This document shows positions 53,979 to 62,636 of a stretch of DNA of 64,000 bases, in pieces (within the stretch, counting starts at the first letter, position 1; each line of letters starts with the position of its first letter). This DNA is from Enterococcus hulanensis (GTDB lineage Bacteria; Bacillota; Bacilli; Lactobacillales; Enterococcaceae): the NCBI RefSeq assembly GCF_005405485.1, contig NZ_BJED01000007.1:124001-188000 (forward strand), written 5' to 3'. Under the pieces are notes generated by a model. The model saw only the letters and a program-made list of their open reading frames with translations, had not been told where the DNA came from and searched no databases. Both the position numbers and the translations under genes were made by a program.

Positions 53979-56708
53979 CTAGTCCTTCACAATGTCATTT
54001 AATAAGCGCAGCTCCAACAAAGGAATCTCGATCGTATATTCCTTTTCTACTTTCTGAAACGCCTGATGAATCAATTCCATATTATGGCCTTCTTGTTGGA
54101 CATAGTCTTCAATATCCTCTTGCTCATCCACACTTTCCTTGCGTAAAATTCGTTCGATCATAGAACAGCAATGCATATACAGCAGGAACAGCTGATTATT
54201 TGAAAACTCGATTCCCATTAATTTCTCAAGCTCCATTACAGCTTTTTGAACAAGCCTAAGGACCTTCGTCGCATCAAGGATCGTTAAATTCTCCACGATT
54301 TTATTAATTGAGAAATTGAAGATCAACTGACTTTTGAAGACTTCATCGTCAATATCGACTTGTTCATGCAGAATTTGAGCAAATTCTGAAACCGCTTCTC
54401 CATTAATCAGCTGATCCAAGCCAATATAAGGAACTTGATTGATCTTTGGATTTTCCGTGCCGACGATCATTAAAACATCATACAGCTGAAATGGGGTTTC
54501 ATACATTTTGTTTTCCGCTAGTTTTTTATAATCATAAGGCAGGATCGTCAGCTCTTTTGCAGAATCACCCAAACATTTCTGCAAAATCTCTTGGATCTGA
54601 GTCGCACTGCCCATTCCAGTGTAACAGCAAGTAAGGATCGCTTTTTTCTTATTCACTTCTGGAATGATCAACTGTTTTTGGATGCGATTTTCCACCGTTA
54701 TTGCTTCATACACATCGGTCACGCTATTGCCGTTAATGATATGCTGGCCTACTTCTAAAACAAGCGGCGTGCTAACATTATCAATGATGACTAAGGGGCT
54801 CTTTATATGATTCGATAAGCGTTCCCCTAATTGATTAAAAGAACCCATATCCACCAGTAAAATCAAGCCAGAGTCTGTACGATAATCATTGATATAACGA
54901 ATGATTTGCGCTTCTACCTTATCCAAAGTAATATTGATCGGCATGTCATAGGCTTGAAAGACATTTTTTCCCAGCATGCGATTCACGACATTGGCTAAGC
55001 TGCTGGCGGTTGAATAGCCATGAGCCAATACCACACATTTCACATCATTTGGCAGGTCGCTGATTTGCAGACTGTAAAAATAGAAAGTGACAAAAACAAT
55101 GTCTTCTTCCAGTAATTGCTGGTCTAACTGTTGAGACAGATAATTCAACAGTTTTTTCGCATACCAAAAAGGCGTTTCCAAAAAGGTATCCAAAAATTCC
55201 ATCAGCTCATTTTTTTGCTCTTGCCATTCATAATGACTGCTCAATATATCGGTATTGTCCTTCAAATATAGATAACTGGCTAAAGAAACTACCCGATTAC
55301 CATCTTGCTCGAAGCCATAATTTTCATACATCATATCCAAGGTTTGGCGAATATGGTAAGTCAATACTGAATACAGCGATTCTTCTTTTTCATAGGTCCC
55401 CTGAAAAATGAATTCATCCATCATCTGAGTGACCCGAGCCACATTATCCTCAATAAACTTATTTGCCAGATTCTCTTTTTGTTTAACCTTTTTGAAGTCT
55501 GAAACAACTTCAGTAAAGAAATTTCGCAGCAGCTGGGTTTCTTTGCTTTCCAAATGGATTTGCTGCGTGGTATTTGGCAGATAGGTTCGATTGGACATCT
55601 TCTTTTTCGGCTTGCTGAATTGTTCTTTGAACTTGAGATTGTATTCCAACGGCAAATCCTTTAAACGAACAGCAATCGTTTCCCGGTTTTTCTGATGAAC
55701 ATAAGCATTGCCGCAGGCGTACTTGATAATGTTCTTGATCTTGCCGACATTTCCTTCTAAATCACTGTTTAATAGAAAATCGATCATTTGGTAAGAAACC
55801 TGCAGCTCCTTATCAAGGATATTGCTCTCTGTAATAAAGAAGGAGTCAATCAAACGCAGACGTTCTGATTGTGGCCGATTCTGGAATTTTGGCAAGGTAA
55901 CGATGACTGGCAGCCGTCTTAAAAAAGTCGGCAAAAAGGCCGAATAAACATTTTCAGTCGTCGCAAAGATCAGACGAACATTGGCTTTTCGCCGAATACT
56001 CGTATCCCCCATCGGCGAAAACTCGCCAGAATCCATGAAAGTAAATAATTTTTCCTGGCCCTCTTCTGATAGACGATGAACCTCATCTAAAAATAAGATC
56101 CCGCCATCTGCCTTTTCAATCAGGCCGCTGTGTTCATTATCTGCTCCCGTGAAGGCCCCTTTGGTATGGCCAAATAATGCCGAGGATAGTAATTCCGGAT
56201 TATTAAAATACTGGGCACAGTTATAAGCGATAAACGGAGCCTTCCCATCGATTACTTTTTGCTCTTTGGCATATTCATAGATTTTTTCTGCTAAAAAAGT
56301 TTTGCCCGAACCGCTGACTCCCATCAATAAGATCGGTAATCCATTATGAGGATATAAAACAGCCGTCTTGATTTGATCGATGGCTTCCTTTAAGCTGCCG
56401 TTTGCTCCGATGATTTTTTCGATCGCAGTTCCTTGGTCCTGTGCAAACAATTCCTCCAACGAATCATACTCTAATTTGACAGTCTCAATCGAGGCATCCT
56501 CTAAAGCTTTCTTATGTAGGAACAAGACGGGGTAGCTCTTTATTTTTACTAGTTCCCCCTCGCGAAATGCTTGATTCAAGTAGCTGCTGATGGTACTTCG
56601 ATTTAGTTGCAGTGACTCAGCGATCTTATAAGCCGAAAAACGCTCCTCGGACCCCTCTTTTAAATTCATTGTCAGTTCATATAAATAGTCATCTAATTCT
56701 TTTTTCAT
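53979..56708 (-). CDS. Sigma-54-dependent activator with PTS regulation domains (LevR/GfrR-like)
   Basis: A 909-residue activator. Residues 1-70 are an HTH domain. The AAA+ domain has Walker A GVSGSGKTF (130-138), GAFTGA (184-189) and Walker B GGILFLDEV (202-210). An EIIA-man-like domain with VVLAHGYSTASSLANVV, an EIIB-like domain (ILTCCYTGMGSATQIQE) and two PRD regions follow, the targets of PTS phosphorylation. It should activate the sigma-54 promoter at 60472-60488 in front of the mannose-family PTS. It lies downstream of the genes it most likely controls. The ATG follows AGGTGATG. Confidence 0.92.
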   Translation of the reverse strand: MKKELDDYLYELTMNLKEGSEERFSAYKIAESLQLNRSTISSYLNQAFREGELVKIKSYPVLFLHKKALEDASIETVKLEYDSLEELFAQDQGTAIEKIIGANGSLKEAIDQIKTAVLYPHNGLPILLMGVSGSGKTFLAEKIYEYAKEQKVIDGKAPFIAYNCAQYFNNPELLSSALFGHTKGAFTGADNEHSGLIEKADGGILFLDEVHRLSEEGQEKLFTFMDSGEFSPMGDTSIRRKANVRLIFATTENVYSAFLPTFLRRLPVIVTLPKFQNRPQSERLRLIDSFFITESNILDKELQVSYQMIDFLLNSDLEGNVGKIKNIIKYACGNAYVHQKNRETIAVRLKDLPLEYNLKFKEQFSKPKKKMSNRTYLPNTTQQIHLESKETQLLRNFFTEVVSDFKKVKQKENLANKFIEDNVARVTQMMDEFIFQGTYEKEESLYSVLTYHIRQTLDMMYENYGFEQDGNRVVSLASYLYLKDNTDILSSHYEWQEQKNELMEFLDTFLETPFWYAKKLLNYLSQQLDQQLLEEDIVFVTFYFYSLQISDLPNDVKCVVLAHGYSTASSLANVVNRMLGKNVFQAYDMPINITLDKVEAQIIRYINDYRTDSGLILLVDMGSFNQLGERLSNHIKSPLVIIDNVSTPLVLEVGQHIINGNSVTDVYEAITVENRIQKQLIIPEVNKKKAILTCCYTGMGSATQIQEILQKCLGDSAKELTILPYDYKKLAENKMYETPFQLYDVLMIVGTENPKINQVPYIGLDQLINGEAVSEFAQILHEQVDIDDEVFKSQLIFNFSINKIVENLTILDATKVLRLVQKAVMELEKLMGIEFSNNQLFLLYMHCCSMIERILRKESVDEQEDIEDYVQQEGHNMELIHQAFQKVEKEYTIEIPLLELRLLNDIVKD

Positions 56709-56798
56709 TTTTCATCACCTGCTTTTCATCGATTTTTGTACCTTCATCTCTATTGTATAGCATTTCATTTGTTCTAAGGCTCATAAATTTTTAATAAA

Positions 56799-56835
56799 GC
56801 GAAAAAACCGAGACGAAGTATCTCAGTTTTTTCGC
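56799..56835. terminator. Terminator after the PTS-deglycase operon
   Basis: GCGAAAAAACCGAGA/TCTCAGTTTTTTCGC with a seven-base loop separates the operon from the activator gene. Confidence 0.85.
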
Positions 56836-56849
56836 AATTTTTTTTGCGA

Positions 56850-57827
56850 CTAGTAAGAAAGTTTCCACATATAGCGACGTTTGGTTAATGGATGTTCTCT
56901 GGCATAAGATAGCTCTTCAGCATAGACTCTGAATACTGCTGTGATCACAAATGGATTGAAGTAATCTAACACTTCCTTCTCAATATGAGCAGATAATCCA
57001 TAGTCCAACGCATCCACAACCTCTGTTTTTGCATCAAAGCGATCTAAAAAGGCTAATGCGCGAGAATCGATCGCCCGTGTTTTTCCATCATTCATTAATA
57101 GGATGAATGGCACGTCCTTGTCAACGATCTCAAATGGGCCATGGAAGAATTCGCCGGCATGGAATGTACCTGAATTGATCCATTGCATTTCCATCATCAA
57201 GCAAACTGATGATGAGTAAGCAACTTCGTGTGTTGCACCGCTACTCATGATGTAGATAACTTTTTCATCTTTAAAACGTTGAGCAAATTGCTTAGCAGCT
57301 TTTCGTGCTGATTCTGCACTTTCTTGTGCCAAATCATAAATCTTAGCAAAAGCGTCCAGCATTTTGTCATAGTGTTCATAGCCTTCAACTTGGTTCAATA
57401 ATTCTACCGCCAGTAATAAGCAGTATCCGGTTTTTTCAAGTTTGGTTGCATAGTTTTCAGCAAATCCATGATAAATCACATAATCTGCATCTTTTGTTAA
57501 CGGCGCGTCAATTATTCGTGTTAAACTAATTACTGTAGCACCTTTATCTTTGGCAACTGCATTGGCTTCTACTGTTTCTGGAGTTGCACCTCCAAGTGAA
57601 GCCGAGATCACAACTGTGCTCTCATCGACCGAAGTTGGTGTCGCAAAGTTGAATTCGTTGGCTGTGTAGTGACTGATGCGTAATTGTTTCGCATTTTGGT
57701 CTAAAAAGTATTTTGCTGGATACAAATCTGCTTTTGATGCGCCGCAGCCAACGAAAACAACGTGTTTCACTTCTTGTTTTCCTACAATCTCTCTGATAAT
57801 TTCTTTTGCTTCCATCGTTGAATTCAT
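56850..57827 (-). CDS. SIS-domain sugar-amine deglycase (GfrE/FrlB-like), copy 1
   Basis: Two SIS domains in 325 residues. VVFVGCGASKADLYPAKYFL begins the first; SASLGGATPETVEANAVAK is the sugar-phosphate loop; HAGEFFHGPFEIVD holds the catalytic Glu and His of glucosamine-synthase-like enzymes. It should split a phosphorylated Amadori or Heyns compound (fructoselysine- or glucoselysine-6-phosphate) into sugar phosphate and amino acid. It is the last gene of the PTS operon. Which of the two substrates it prefers is open. Confidence 0.83.
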   Translation of the reverse strand: MNSTMEAKEIIREIVGKQEVKHVVFVGCGASKADLYPAKYFLDQNAKQLRISHYTANEFNFATPTSVDESTVVISASLGGATPETVEANAVAKDKGATVISLTRIIDAPLTKDADYVIYHGFAENYATKLEKTGYCLLLAVELLNQVEGYEHYDKMLDAFAKIYDLAQESAESARKAAKQFAQRFKDEKVIYIMSSGATHEVAYSSSVCLMMEMQWINSGTFHAGEFFHGPFEIVDKDVPFILLMNDGKTRAIDSRALAFLDRFDAKTEVVDALDYGLSAHIEKEVLDYFNPFVITAVFRVYAEELSYAREHPLTKRRYMWKLSY

Positions 57828-57914
57828 TTTCTGAATTCCTCCTCAGTTTTTCTTTTTTTATTTAGAGAAACATTCTATGATATTTTTCCTCACAGAACTG
57901 CTTCAACTACCAAA

Positions 57915-58730
57915 TTAAACAAAAATTCCTAATGCGCTTAAAATCAATCCGCCGACAATACAAATCAAAAGCATGATACTCGTGTTTACCTTCTTTTGCA
58001 GCAGCCAATACATAAACATGGTTAAGGCAAATGGCAGCATTTGCGGCATGATATTGTCTAAAACATCTTGTAAGATGAAGGTTTTACCAAATTTAATCGG
58101 TGTTGTGATTCCGATCATGCTGGCGATCATTGCACCAATCACCATCAAACCGATAATCGAACATACATACATCACACGATCCATTAATCCGCCTTCGTAT
58201 AATTTCGTTAAATATTTATTCCCCATGCTATAACCAAATTTCCCGCCATAGTAAGTCACAAGAAATGATGGAACAAAGGAAATGATCATCGCTAGGATCG
58301 GACCTAAGATACTTCCCTGCTGAGCTAAATTGATCCCTAAGCCGAATGCTAAAACACGCACAGTTCCTTGGAAGAAGGAATCGCCAATACCGGATAATGG
58401 TCCCATCAATGAAGTTTTTACAGAGTTGATCGTATCAGGGTTAAAGCCTTCTTGATCCTCATAGTATTGCTCTTCCATTGATGCCGCTAAACCTAATACG
58501 AATGCGCTTGTTTGCGGCGTGCAGTTGTAATACAGCATGTGTCGTTGATAGGCTTCTTTTTTTAATTCTACATCCTTGGGATCTTTGTAAATACGGTCTA
58601 GCGTTGGTGCTATACCATATAAGAATCCCATATTCATGGCACGTTCATAGTTCCAAGAATCTTGAATGGCCCATGAGCGCCAGAAAAATTGCCAATATTT
58701 ACGAGCGTTTTGATCCTTTTCTTTTGCCAT
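57915..58730 (-). CDS. PTS mannose-family IID component
   Basis: Membrane subunit IID (271 residues) of the mannose-type permease. Family marks are WQFFWRSWAIQDSWNYERAM at the N-terminus, LYYNCTPQTSAFVLGLAASM, and SVKTSLMGPLSGIGDSFFQG. The C-terminal part is hydrophobic. It forms the channel with IIC, encoded just upstream. In the Gfr-type systems this permease brings in glycated amino acids with phosphorylation. Confidence 0.93.
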   Translation of the reverse strand: MAKEKDQNARKYWQFFWRSWAIQDSWNYERAMNMGFLYGIAPTLDRIYKDPKDVELKKEAYQRHMLYYNCTPQTSAFVLGLAASMEEQYYEDQEGFNPDTINSVKTSLMGPLSGIGDSFFQGTVRVLAFGLGINLAQQGSILGPILAMIISFVPSFLVTYYGGKFGYSMGNKYLTKLYEGGLMDRVMYVCSIIGLMVIGAMIASMIGITTPIKFGKTFILQDVLDNIMPQMLPFALTMFMYWLLQKKVNTSIMLLICIVGGLILSALGIFV

Positions 58731-58745
58731 TTTGTTAACCTCCTT

Positions 58746-59534
58746 TTATAAATCATCCAATGCATCAGGCTCTTCTGCTGAACCGTTACCGCCGCTGCCG
58801 CCAGATTTATTCGCTTCGATTTGATACATCACAAACGCTACAATTCCCGCAAAGAGTGCGACACCGGTAATTCCTAGCCCTGAATAAGCCGTGATCAGGA
58901 AACCTAAAACTAAAAACGGCATCATCTTTTTAGACAGCATCGTTTGCAGCAGCAAAGCAAACCCATAGGCTGGCAGAAGCTTACTTGCCAAGCTTAATCC
59001 GTCAGTGATCCATTCAGGGATCGCATCGACGATTGACTTAACCAAATCAGTACCGAAATAAATTGCTAAGAAAATCGGAATGAAATACATCAATGAATAC
59101 AAGATCGTGCCCCAGACGATGTGGATGTGCTGGACCTGTTTGAACTTTCCTTCCTCAATCAAGGCATCGCCCCGGTGAGTCATACTAGCTAAGACCGTTC
59201 GCATCAATATCCCTAAAAGCTGTCCTAAAATAGCGATCGGAATCGCGATCGTTAAAGCTGTTTCTGCATTTGAACCAGATAAAATAGCAAAAGCTGTTGC
59301 GATAATGGCACCTAAGGTCATATCAGCAGGCACTGCCGCGCCGACCTGAACCACTCCCAAAGAGATCAACTCAATCGATGCCCCGACGAGCAATCCTTTC
59401 TCCAAATCGCCTAAGGCCAAACCAACCAGCGTCCCAACGATCAACGGACGTTCGAAGTTCAAGCGGCCCAGCAAACGGGAGTCTAGCATGACAAACACAC
59501 CAATCAATCCTAAAACTATTGATTGAACCAACAT
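58746..59534 (-). CDS. PTS mannose-family IIC component
   Basis: IIC subunit, 262 residues, mostly membrane helices. MLDSRLLGRLNFERPLIVG and GLALGDLEKGLLVGASIELI are conserved; GVVQVGAAVPADMTLGAI is also typical. The tail is rich in Gly and Ser and ends in an acidic stretch (AEEPDALDDL). It is between the IIB and IID genes, 15 bases from each side. Confidence 0.93.
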   Translation of the reverse strand: MLVQSIVLGLIGVFVMLDSRLLGRLNFERPLIVGTLVGLALGDLEKGLLVGASIELISLGVVQVGAAVPADMTLGAIIATAFAILSGSNAETALTIAIPIAILGQLLGILMRTVLASMTHRGDALIEEGKFKQVQHIHIVWGTILYSLMYFIPIFLAIYFGTDLVKSIVDAIPEWITDGLSLASKLLPAYGFALLLQTMLSKKMMPFLVLGFLITAYSGLGITGVALFAGIVAFVMYQIEANKSGGSGGNGSAEEPDALDDL

Positions 59535-59548
59535 TTAAAGCCCTCCTT

Positions 59549-60019
59549 TTAAATTAATTTATTTAAATCCTCTGATTTAGAGGTTGGTATCTGCTGCATA
59601 TACTGTTTGATTCCCATCTCCTTTAATTTTCTGGCTTCCATCTGTTCCTCTTCGTTTAAGAAAATCGCACTGCCGAACTGCTTGCCATTATTTGTTTTTG
59701 GAATTCCGCCATAGTTAATTTCCTTGAGCTTGGGATACGCTTCGCAAAAGGCTAAGGTTTCTTTTGTATTTCCAAAAATCAGCATGATATTTTCTTTTAA
59801 TGTTTCGACCTTTGGCATTTTTGTTAAGGCTTCTTCTACAGTAAAAATATTCAGCTTCACACCCGTTGGTTTGGCCAAATTCAGCGACATCTTCTTAAAT
59901 TCATCCGTCGCCGCTTCGTGATTGATTACGATAATGCGGTTGATCCCTTGGGATTTGGTCCAAGAAAAAACAACTTGTCCGTGCAATAATCGATAATCAA
60001 TGCGTACTAGTTTAATCAT
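59549..60019 (-). CDS. PTS mannose-family IIB component
   Basis: Cytoplasmic phosphocarrier, 156 residues. RIDYRLLHGQVVFSW has the phosphorylated His13. VINHEAATDEFKKMSLNLA and the YGGIPKTNNGKQFGSAIFL block are family features. It receives phosphate from IIA and passes it to the sugar. It overlaps the IIA gene by four bases. Confidence 0.93.
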   Translation of the reverse strand: MIKLVRIDYRLLHGQVVFSWTKSQGINRIIVINHEAATDEFKKMSLNLAKPTGVKLNIFTVEEALTKMPKVETLKENIMLIFGNTKETLAFCEAYPKLKEINYGGIPKTNNGKQFGSAIFLNEEEQMEARKLKEMGIKQYMQQIPTSKSEDLNKLI

Positions 60020-60435
60020 AAATCGTCCCCTCCAATATTAATTTGTGTGGTCAATAACTGTTTGCAGTCGATCATGGCTTGGCGGCTTTCTTCAAGGAGC
60101 GCTGTCATTTGATCAGCGTCAATCTTGCCTGATTGAGTCGCGATGGAGATCACCAGCGGCAAATTCATGCCTGCAACCAGGTGAAGCTCAGGATACTGCT
60201 GCTGAAGTGTTAATAAGTCATTGTTGACGCTCCCGCCAAAAATATCTGTCAAAAGATAGACATCCTCGTAGCCGATTACTTCTAATAAATGCTCCACCTG
60301 ATTCTTGATGGGCTCATCTTCATCGCGAAATGCTGATAGCGCAAAAATATTCCCTTCATCACCAATAATCATTGATGCTGTCTGTTTTAATCCCTGCGAA
60401 AATTCTCCATGGCTTGCTAAAATAATCTTGTTCAT
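60016..60435 (-). CDS. PTS mannose-family IIA component
   Basis: Cytoplasmic IIA-man type domain, 139 residues. ILASHGEFSQGLKQT carries the phosphorylated His9; VYLLTDIFGGSVNNDLL is the conserved dimer region. First gene of the operon, 36 bases downstream of the sigma-54 promoter; GGAGG lies upstream of the ATG. Confidence 0.93.
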   Translation of the reverse strand: MNKIILASHGEFSQGLKQTASMIIGDEGNIFALSAFRDEDEPIKNQVEHLLEVIGYEDVYLLTDIFGGSVNNDLLTLQQQYPELHLVAGMNLPLVISIATQSGKIDADQMTALLEESRQAMIDCKQLLTTQINIGGDDL

Positions 60436-60471
60436 TCCCTATCCTCCTTATAACTGTTCTCACTTTTATAT

Positions 60472-60488
60472 AAGCAACTACCGTGCCA
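60472..60488 (-). promoter_or_regulatory. Sigma-54 (-24/-12) promoter of the PTS operon
   Basis: TGGCACGGTAGTTGCTT on the minus strand fits the sigma-54 consensus TGGCAC-N5-TTGCW exactly. It sits upstream of the IIA gene and is the expected target of the LevR-type activator. Confidence 0.9.
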
Positions 60489-60540
60489 ACTTTTGTTACA
60501 AGTCGTAAAGCTAGCTGTACCAAGGGTTGATCAAACGCTT

Positions 60541-60590
60541 TCAACACTTCGGAAAGTGTTAGAAAAATTGTGTGGAGAAAGTGTTGGAGG
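60541..60590. promoter_or_regulatory. Probable activator (enhancer) sites upstream of the sigma-54 promoter
   Basis: The inverted repeat AACACTTC/GAAAGTGTT is followed by a second AAAGTGTT about 25 bases on. Spacing (about 55-100 bases upstream of the promoter) suits binding of the sigma-54 activator. Confidence 0.5.
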
Positions 60591-60694
60591 GAAATGACAG
60601 ATGCCGATCGTTGGATTTTTACTGAGAAACAATAAAAGTTAATTCTCTTTTCTTCTATAATATCATGGGCAAATTCGACACTAGCCAGCAAAAA

Positions 60695-60730
60695 AATCAC
60701 CCAGCAATAATTAAGCTGCTGGGTGATTGG
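60695..60730 (-). terminator. Terminator after SIS copy 2
   Basis: AATCACCCAGCA/TGCTGGGTGATT, a 12-base stem with a ten-base loop, then a T-run on the minus strand. Confidence 0.85.
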
Positions 60731-60735
60731 TTCTC

Positions 60736-61719
60736 TTAGTTGTATTGTGCCTTCCACATGTAGGTGCGTGTCATATAGTCCTTCTTAATTTGGTAGGCTA
60801 ATTCCCGCATGAAGACATTATTTAAGATTGGAGAGAAAATCAAGTGATTGAAATGCTCGCTGACCTTCGGATCAAATTTGTTTACGCCGATATCCCGCGC
60901 ATCCAGCCGGAAAACTTTCTTTCCGCCAAATTCCTGTAAAAAGCGTGCTGCTCGTTCGTCATTTGATCGATTGCTGCCCTCGCCCATTAGAAGAAAGACT
61001 GAGGTATCCTCATCGATCACTTCAAATGGTCCATGGAAGAAATCACAGCAATTAACGGTTGGTGAATCAATTTGCAGCATCTCCATGATATTACAAATCG
61101 AAAATACATAGGCTGCGCCAAAGGTTGCTCCGCTCGCCATAACATGAATAGATTTCGATTCACGGTTTTGGATCGCCCATTTGATTGCTTTGGTGCGAAT
61201 CTCTGTGACAGCCTGATCATAAATACTATTGACTGCTTCAAAATTATCCAGCGCAAGCTCTATATGCTCGTAGCCCTCAACGACATCCATCACTAGCATC
61301 GCAATCTTTAAGCCATAAGCGGAGTTGGTTTTAGAAAAATCACTGCTGTCTACCGCAACGGAATCATAGCTGATTTGGTAATCGCAAACCTCTGTTAATT
61401 CAGATTCATCAACGTATAATGCGATGGTTGCTGCACCAAGTCTTTTCGCGAGCTTAGCAGCTTCGATCGTCTCAGGTGTTCCCCGCATCGAACAAACCAC
61501 TGCCAACGTATTTTCTCCGACAAAAGCTGGCGGTGCTTGAACAAACTCGTTACTCGTGATATTTCTAGAACGAATTCCTGCCGCCTCTTGATTCAAAAAA
61601 TAATCTCCTGGATAAAAACCGCCATAGCTGCCGCCTGCCGCTAACCACACCACATTTTTAATCCCGCCTACCGTCTGCTGCTTTTCGTTGATTTCCTCGA
61701 TGATGCTTCTTACTTCCAT
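60736..61719 (-). CDS. SIS-domain sugar-amine deglycase-like protein, copy 2
   Basis: 327 residues, clearly related to copy 1 (about the same length, same ends YMWK-YxN/SY). VVWLAAGGSYGGFYPGDYFL, VCSMRGTPETIEAAKLAK, and CDFFHGPFEVIDEDTS carry the first SIS strand, sugar-phosphate loop and catalytic Glu-equivalent region (here Asp-Phe-Phe-His rather than Glu-Phe-Phe-His). It has its own sigma-A promoter (TTGACT, 17, TATACT) and an adjacent GntR regulator. Likely the second deglycase of the Gfr-type pathway, with a different substrate. Confidence 0.8.
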   Translation of the reverse strand: MEVRSIIEEINEKQQTVGGIKNVVWLAAGGSYGGFYPGDYFLNQEAAGIRSRNITSNEFVQAPPAFVGENTLAVVCSMRGTPETIEAAKLAKRLGAATIALYVDESELTEVCDYQISYDSVAVDSSDFSKTNSAYGLKIAMLVMDVVEGYEHIELALDNFEAVNSIYDQAVTEIRTKAIKWAIQNRESKSIHVMASGATFGAAYVFSICNIMEMLQIDSPTVNCCDFFHGPFEVIDEDTSVFLLMGEGSNRSNDERAARFLQEFGGKKVFRLDARDIGVNKFDPKVSEHFNHLIFSPILNNVFMRELAYQIKKDYMTRTYMWKAQYN

Positions 61720-61767
61720 TGTAACTCCTCACTTTCTTTTGCTTGTTCCTGTCATTTTGATAATACG

Positions 61768-61796
61768 AGTATAATACATGTTTAGAATTCAGTCAA
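61768..61796 (-). promoter_or_regulatory. Promoter of SIS copy 2
   Basis: TTGACT (61796-61791), 17 bases, TATACT (61773-61768) on the minus strand. Confidence 0.75.
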
Positions 61797-61827
61797 TACA
61801 AGTTTATAACATTTAAGCGAACTTGTA
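61797..61827. promoter_or_regulatory. Candidate GntR operator between divergent promoters
   Basis: TACAAGTT/AACTTGTA (61797-61804, 61820-61827), perfect eight-base arms 15 bases apart. It abuts the -35 box of the SIS gene and is close to the gntR promoter (TTGAAC 61834-61839, TATAAT 61857-61862). Confidence 0.6.
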
Positions 61828-61882
61828 CTATAGTTGAACCATCTAGCTCTTTTGCTTATAATAGAGAAAAGGCGGTGTGATC

Positions 61883-62590
61883 ATGGTTCAAAAGATTATC
61901 GATAATAATAAACCTCTCTATTTACAGATCAGAGAAGCCATCCTTCAACAAATAAACCGAAAAGAGTTGAAGCCAGGCGATAAATTACTTTCCGAAGCGC
62001 AATTTCAGAAAAGCTTTAACGTAAGCAGAATCACCGTTCGCAAGGCGATTGACGAATTGGTGGAGGAAGGCTATTTGACCCGCCTCCAAGGAAAAGGCAC
62101 CTTTGTAAAAAAACGAAGTGAAGCCCAACAGAAAAGCTTGTCATTAACCCAAGTTTGCCTAGAGCAAGGAAAAAAACTGACTTCCGAGGTCCGTTCTATT
62201 CAAGAAGTTCCTGTTCCAACCGGATTTGAGCGGTTATTCAGCTCTGAAAAGGTCATAGCTGTTGAACGTCTTCGCAAAATCGATGGCGTGCCGATCATGC
62301 TGGAAAAAAACTATTTTCCACTGGAGGATACCTTCTTATTTGAAAATGATTTGTCCTGTTCTTTGTATCAGGTCCTTGATGCCTTTGATATCGATCCGAA
62401 ATACAAGGGGATGAATCAAGTCTCGATCAGTCTATTAACCGATCAGCAGGCCAAGCTGTTCAATGTCCAAAGCGGACTCTCCGTGATTCATCACTTAGGA
62501 ACCGTTTATAATTCAAAGAATCAGCTGGTTTTGGCTTCAGAAGAACTCGTCCGTGTCGACCTGCCGGATTTGTTTAAATACTATTTGTAA
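61883..62590 (+). CDS. GntR-family (HutC/UTRA) regulator
   Basis: An N-terminal winged helix (PLYLQIREAILQQINRKELK, KSFNVSRITVRKAIDELVE, GYLTRLQGKGTF) and a C-terminal UTRA ligand-binding domain (VIAVERLRKIDGVPIMLE). Such regulators bind sugar-phosphates or related ligands and repress the neighbouring pathway; here the divergent SIS gene is the likely target. ATG at 61883 is preceded by GGCGGTG; GTG at 61877 is the alternative. 235 residues. Confidence 0.9.
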   Translation: MVQKIIDNNKPLYLQIREAILQQINRKELKPGDKLLSEAQFQKSFNVSRITVRKAIDELVEEGYLTRLQGKGTFVKKRSEAQQKSLSLTQVCLEQGKKLTSEVRSIQEVPVPTGFERLFSSEKVIAVERLRKIDGVPIMLEKNYFPLEDTFLFENDLSCSLYQVLDAFDIDPKYKGMNQVSISLLTDQQAKLFNVQSGLSVIHHLGTVYNSKNQLVLASEELVRVDLPDLFKYYL

Positions 62591-62592
62591 TG

Positions 62593-62636
62593 AAAAAGGT
62601 GCCTTTTCTATTAATCAGAAAAGGCACCTTTTTTTT
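62593..62636. terminator. Terminator gntR/MATE
   Basis: AAAAAGGTGCCTTTTCT/AGAAAAGGCACCTTTTT stem, seven-base loop, long T-run. Confidence 0.9.

Noticed and set aside
60359-60757. Minus-strand 132-codon ORF spanning the sigma-54 promoter
   Set aside because: It would read through a terminator, enhancer sites, a sigma-54 promoter and the IIA start; a chance frame.
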